Positions 6,154 through 8,751 of a DNA stretch of 8,751 nucleotides are shown piece by piece; the first letter of the stretch is position 1, and every line of letters starts with the position of its first letter. The position numbers were made by a program, and so were the translations under genes. Location of the stretch: assembly GCA_021778575.1 (NCBI GenBank), contig JAJYCH010000142.1, positions 1 through 8,751 of the forward strand, read 5' to 3'. This stretch comes from Planctomycetota bacterium. Its GTDB lineage: Bacteria > Planctomycetota > Planctomycetia > Isosphaerales > Isosphaeraceae. The notes below the pieces were generated by a model, which had not been told where the DNA came from, did no database searches, and saw nothing but the letters and a program-made list of their open reading frames with translations.

Positions 6154-6957
6154 TCAGCGAAAGCTTTCGTTTGCATTCGGGAACCGGCCGGCCTGAACAT
6201 CGGCGACGTATTCCTGGGCGGCCTTGCGGATTGGCTCGACCAGTTCGGCGTAACGGCGGACGAACCTGGGACGAAAACCTTCGAACAGCCCAAGCATGTC
6301 GGGAGTGACCAGGACCTGGCCGTCGCAATCCGGTCCGGCGCCGATGCCGATCGTGGCAATCGGAATCTCGGCGGTGACCCGGGCCGCCACTTCCGACGGC
6401 ATGCATTCGAGGACGACCGCGAAGGCCCCGGCGTCGGCGACGGCCCGAGCGTCGTCGAGGATCGCGTCGCCATCGCGCTGAACCTTGAAGCCGCCAAGCC
6501 GACGGACCGACTGCGGCGTCAGTCCCACATGCGCCATCACCGGGATATCGGCCTCGACCAGCGACCGGATCAAGGGGGCCGTGCGCAGGCCCCCTTCGAG
6601 CTTCACGGCCTGGCACTGGGTTTCCTTGAGGAACCGGGCCGCTGAAGTGATGGCCTGTTCGACGGACGCGTGATAGGTGCCAAACGGGAGGTCGGCCACG
6701 ACGAAGGCGCGGGTCGCGGCTCGGGCGACCATCTCGGCATGATAGACCATCTGGTCGAGCGTCACGCCGAGGGTGGTGGATCGCCCCTGGACGACCATCC
6801 CCAGACTATCACCAACGAGCAAGCAATCGACGCCGGAGGCGTCGAGCAGCCGGGCCATCGTGAAGTCGTAAGCCGTCAGGACGCTGATCTTCCGCCGCTC
6901 GGTTTTCCAGCGGGAGAAGTCGGGAATCGTGACCGGCGCTTGGTCCTTGGCGGGCAT
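6154..6957 (-). CDS. panB: 3-methyl-2-oxobutanoate hydroxymethyltransferase (ketopantoate hydroxymethyltransferase)
   Basis: A 267-residue cytoplasmic enzyme, close to the 264 of E. coli PanB. It transfers a hydroxymethyl group from 5,10-methylene-tetrahydrofolate to 2-oxoisovalerate, the first committed step of pantothenate and CoA synthesis. Seen: LTAYD (27-31), the magnesium-binding VGDSLGMV with Asp50, ADLPFGTY with Asp89, VKLEGG with Lys119 and Glu121, MAHVGLTPQS (141-150), the catalytic Glu184 in VLECMPSE, and IGIGAGPDCDGQVLV (203-217). All known active-site positions are present. The ATG at 6957 gives a normal-length N-terminus, although its ribosome site is weak. It is followed after 31 bp by the pterin dehydratase, likely one transcript; both enzymes handle pterin-type cofactors. 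The glycosyltransferase lies 66 bp upstream, with a palindrome in the gap. panC and panD are not in this window. Confidence 0.97.
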   Translation of the reverse strand: MPAKDQAPVTIPDFSRWKTERRKISVLTAYDFTMARLLDASGVDCLLVGDSLGMVVQGRSTTLGVTLDQMVYHAEMVARAATRAFVVADLPFGTYHASVEQAITSAARFLKETQCQAVKLEGGLRTAPLIRSLVEADIPVMAHVGLTPQSVRRLGGFKVQRDGDAILDDARAVADAGAFAVVLECMPSEVAARVTAEIPIATIGIGAGPDCDGQVLVTPDMLGLFEGFRPRFVRRYAELVEPIRKAAQEYVADVQAGRFPNANESFR

Positions 6958-6997
6958 GTCGGAAAGTCCAGAAAACTCGTGATTCGGAGCGGAAATC

Positions 6998-7013
6998 CCA
7001 TCGAAATCGATGG
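6998..7013. promoter_or_regulatory. Palindrome upstream of panB
   Basis: CCATCGA (6998-7004) and TCGATGG (7007-7013) are perfect 7-bp arms around AA. On the - strand the palindrome lies 10 nt after the glycosyltransferase stop and 40 nt before the panB ATG. It could be an operator for panB or, as a 6-bp stem with a 4-nt loop, a weak terminator of the glycosyltransferase transcript. Confidence 0.4.
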
Positions 7014-7023
7014 AAAACAGGGG

Positions 7024-8556
7024 TCAATTCAGTTCCGCGATCAAATAACCGGGCTCATCGGCCAGAATTGTGGTCTTCGGACGTCGGCGGATCGCTTCGC
7101 GCCAGGCGGCTCGTCGAGGCTCGTCGGCGATCGAACCGACGTCGGCGACCAGCAACCTTCGGGTGTCGATGACCAGGGGACGCCCCTGTAGTTCGACCGG
7201 CTTGCTCTCGTCAAGGAAACCGATCGACTGAGCCTCGCGATAAAACTCAACCAACGACAAGGGCTCGTCCGGCCGGGACAGCCTCACCCGCCACTCCCCC
7301 GCAGCTCGCTGCTTGGCCTCGGGACCGAATTCGAGCCGGTAACCCTTGAGATCGGCATAATAGAGCACGGCTTCCGGAGCCACGATCATCGATTCAAGCG
7401 GGTTTGCCCGCTTGATGATCGGAATGGCTTCGTTCAGTCCTTGCCATTCTACCGGTGTCTCAAAGGTCGATGCCGACTGAACCAGGCAGACCACCAGAAA
7501 AAACGAACCCAAGCCCAGCGCCGCTGATCGACCGAACTTCGCCAGACTCGCCAGTTTTACCAAGCCTCGGCCCACTCCGACAGCCATCACCGGCGCGACG
7601 ACCATCCAGTAATAAACGTGGTGCCACTTGGCGGCCAGGCCCACAATTGACAGCCCGCAGCCGACGATCCACCCCACCCAGAGCCGGTCGAGCTTGCCCG
7701 ACGCCGCCAGCCCATATGCTGCCAAAACGAAGCCAATCGGCGTGAACCCGCGATAGCACAAGCCTCGGATCAGTGAGTCATACGTGATAAAACGAAGCCA
7801 AACTCGGGTCGAGAACAGCAGGTTCAGCCAGATTCCGGTACTTTCGGAATGCGCCAGCGATCCTCCTGCGGGAGCCACAACTTCTTTCCAGACATAGAGA
7901 TACCACGCCGCTGCGGGAATCAGCATCGCGATCGCGGCCAGTATCCGCGTCGACAGCTTCCACCGACCGACGATCAGGAGAAACGGGATCAGCGCCCAGA
8001 TGACGGTGATCTTGAGCGCCAGACCAACCGCCAAAACGAACCCACCCAGAGCGGCCCAGCGTCGATCTCCCGAGTTTTCGTATTCATCCCAGCTTCGCAG
8101 ACCTGCCAGAACGCAGCCGAGCATCAAGGCGTCGGGCTGAAAGTCGCGGCCGAACCGGATCATCACGGGAAAGAGACCAAACGAAGCCAATCCGACCAGA
8201 GCGACGGCCGATCCTTCGCGTCTTCGGATCAACCCATAAAGCCCCCAACCCGCCAGGACCACCGCAATCGCCGAGATTAACCGTCCGGAGGGTTCGAGAG
8301 CGATTCCACTGGTCGAACGAAACGAAGCCACCAGTTGCGCATAGATCGGCGGTTCGACCAGAAACAGGTTGGGAAACGGGCCGGTATCAAGCTGGGGATG
8401 GAGAAAACCGCTACCTCTTTCGAGATTTCGCGCGACCATGGCGGTGGGAATCTGCCGTCCGACGTAATTCTCGACGATCGGCTGGTCCAGGTGGATCGCT
8501 CGGTGGAGAAAAATCGAAGCCAATAAAATGACCGGCATCAGCCGCTCGCGAGTCAT
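7024..8556 (-). CDS. Membrane glycosyltransferase of the ArnT/PMT (GT-C) type
   Basis: A 510-residue inner-membrane protein with about ten hydrophobic helices (roughly 7-22, 93-111, 116-135, 141-153, 169-198, 205-223, 272-286, 292-310, 315-330, 346-361) followed by a soluble C-terminal region of about 150 residues. The first external loop holds acidic residues in LDQPIVENYVGRQ (23-35), where GT-C enzymes of the PMT_2/ArnT group carry their catalytic acid. RFGRDFQPDALM (134-145) and KWHHVYYWM (310-318) are further polar motifs between helices. It probably transfers a sugar from a polyprenyl-phosphate donor to a lipid, glycan or protein; the acceptor cannot be told. A TTG at 8559 directly precedes ATG 8556; the ATG, with AAGG 4 nt before it, is chosen. 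No other cell-wall or polysaccharide gene is nearby. The family call is good, the substrate unknown. Confidence 0.85.
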   Translation of the reverse strand: MTRERLMPVILLASIFLHRAIHLDQPIVENYVGRQIPTAMVARNLERGSGFLHPQLDTGPFPNLFLVEPPIYAQLVASFRSTSGIALEPSGRLISAIAVVLAGWGLYGLIRRREGSAVALVGLASFGLFPVMIRFGRDFQPDALMLGCVLAGLRSWDEYENSGDRRWAALGGFVLAVGLALKITVIWALIPFLLIVGRWKLSTRILAAIAMLIPAAAWYLYVWKEVVAPAGGSLAHSESTGIWLNLLFSTRVWLRFITYDSLIRGLCYRGFTPIGFVLAAYGLAASGKLDRLWVGWIVGCGLSIVGLAAKWHHVYYWMVVAPVMAVGVGRGLVKLASLAKFGRSAALGLGSFFLVVCLVQSASTFETPVEWQGLNEAIPIIKRANPLESMIVAPEAVLYYADLKGYRLEFGPEAKQRAAGEWRVRLSRPDEPLSLVEFYREAQSIGFLDESKPVELQGRPLVIDTRRLLVADVGSIADEPRRAAWREAIRRRPKTTILADEPGYLIAELN

Positions 8557-8651
8557 CAAGCCTTATGACCCCTGAGTGAGTCGACCTGGTACATGGAGAC
8601 TGGTGTCGGGCTTGCTCCGGCACGCGAACGGTCAATCGGCGGGGCTTTGCT

Positions 8652-8737
8652 TTTTCGCCGAAAACCGTGCGATGATCGCTTGGCGATTCGTCAGAAATAT
8701 TCGTGATTCGACGAACTTTCGAACCGTGAATTTCTGA
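8652..8737. promoter_or_regulatory. Inverted repeats upstream of the glycosyltransferase
   Basis: The 195 bp beyond the glycosyltransferase start hold no convincing gene. They contain a palindrome TTTTCGcCGAAAA (8652-8664), a TTCGTC/GACGAA pair (8687-8692 and 8710-8715), and TCAGAAAT/ATTTCTGA (8691-8698 and 8730-8737). The stretch from 8690 is more AT-rich than its surroundings, as expected of a promoter region. No clear -35/-10 pair is seen and the direction is uncertain, since a divergent gene may lie to the right. Confidence 0.3.
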
Positions 8738-8751
8738 ATTGCTCGCGCGAA

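Noticed and set aside
5589..6645. Two + strand open frames (239 and 238 codons) opposite the dehydratase and panB
   Set aside because: They run antisense to two enzymes with complete active-site motifs and show no recognisable protein features.
8672..8738. Short + strand frame starting at the ATG near 8672
   Set aside because: It ends after about 22 codons, has no ribosome site, and lies across inverted repeats, so it is unlikely to be a gene.

Overview
The window is high-GC chromosomal DNA that looks like a planctomycete, probably from the Isosphaeraceae. That placement is inferred from base composition, protein style (Arg/Ala/Gly-rich, TCGA/GATC-rich coding DNA) and the tandem secreted NPxVQKEL proteins; no rRNA or tRNA is present to confirm it. 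Coding density is high. I see no tRNA, rRNA, CRISPR array, transposase, integrase or phage gene.

Layout. The + strand carries two genes on the left: the 3' part of a large protein that enters from beyond the left edge (1-2699), then a zinc-motif ROK-family sugar kinase (2889-3872). Everything from 3916 to 8556 is on the - strand. In transcription order it is: a multi-pass membrane glycosyltransferase of the ArnT/PMT type (8556-7024), panB (6957-6154), pterin-4a-carbinolamine dehydratase (6122-5757), an exported Spy/LTxxQ-like helical protein (5569-4895), a short exported reading frame that looks like a broken third copy (4857-4675), and a second full paralogue (4566-3916). The kinase and the last paralogue converge at about 3873-3915. 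The right end (8557-8751) holds no convincing gene, only palindromic sequence upstream of the glycosyltransferase.

How the genes fit together. panB and the dehydratase are 31 bp apart and probably co-transcribed; they serve pantothenate/CoA synthesis and pterin recycling. The exported paralogues form a local duplication cluster of likely periplasmic helical proteins. The kinase and glycosyltransferase are ordinary sugar-metabolism and envelope genes with no obvious link to their neighbours.

The most interesting items are three. (1) The left-edge protein has an N-terminal segment that recalls the GAP1 (GTPase-associated protein 1) family of NTP-dependent conflict systems; if so, the rest of that system lies just left of the window. 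(2) The exported-protein cluster includes an apparently frameshifted and truncated copy. (3) Most intergenic gaps carry a strong inverted repeat. I do not see a complete new system inside this window.
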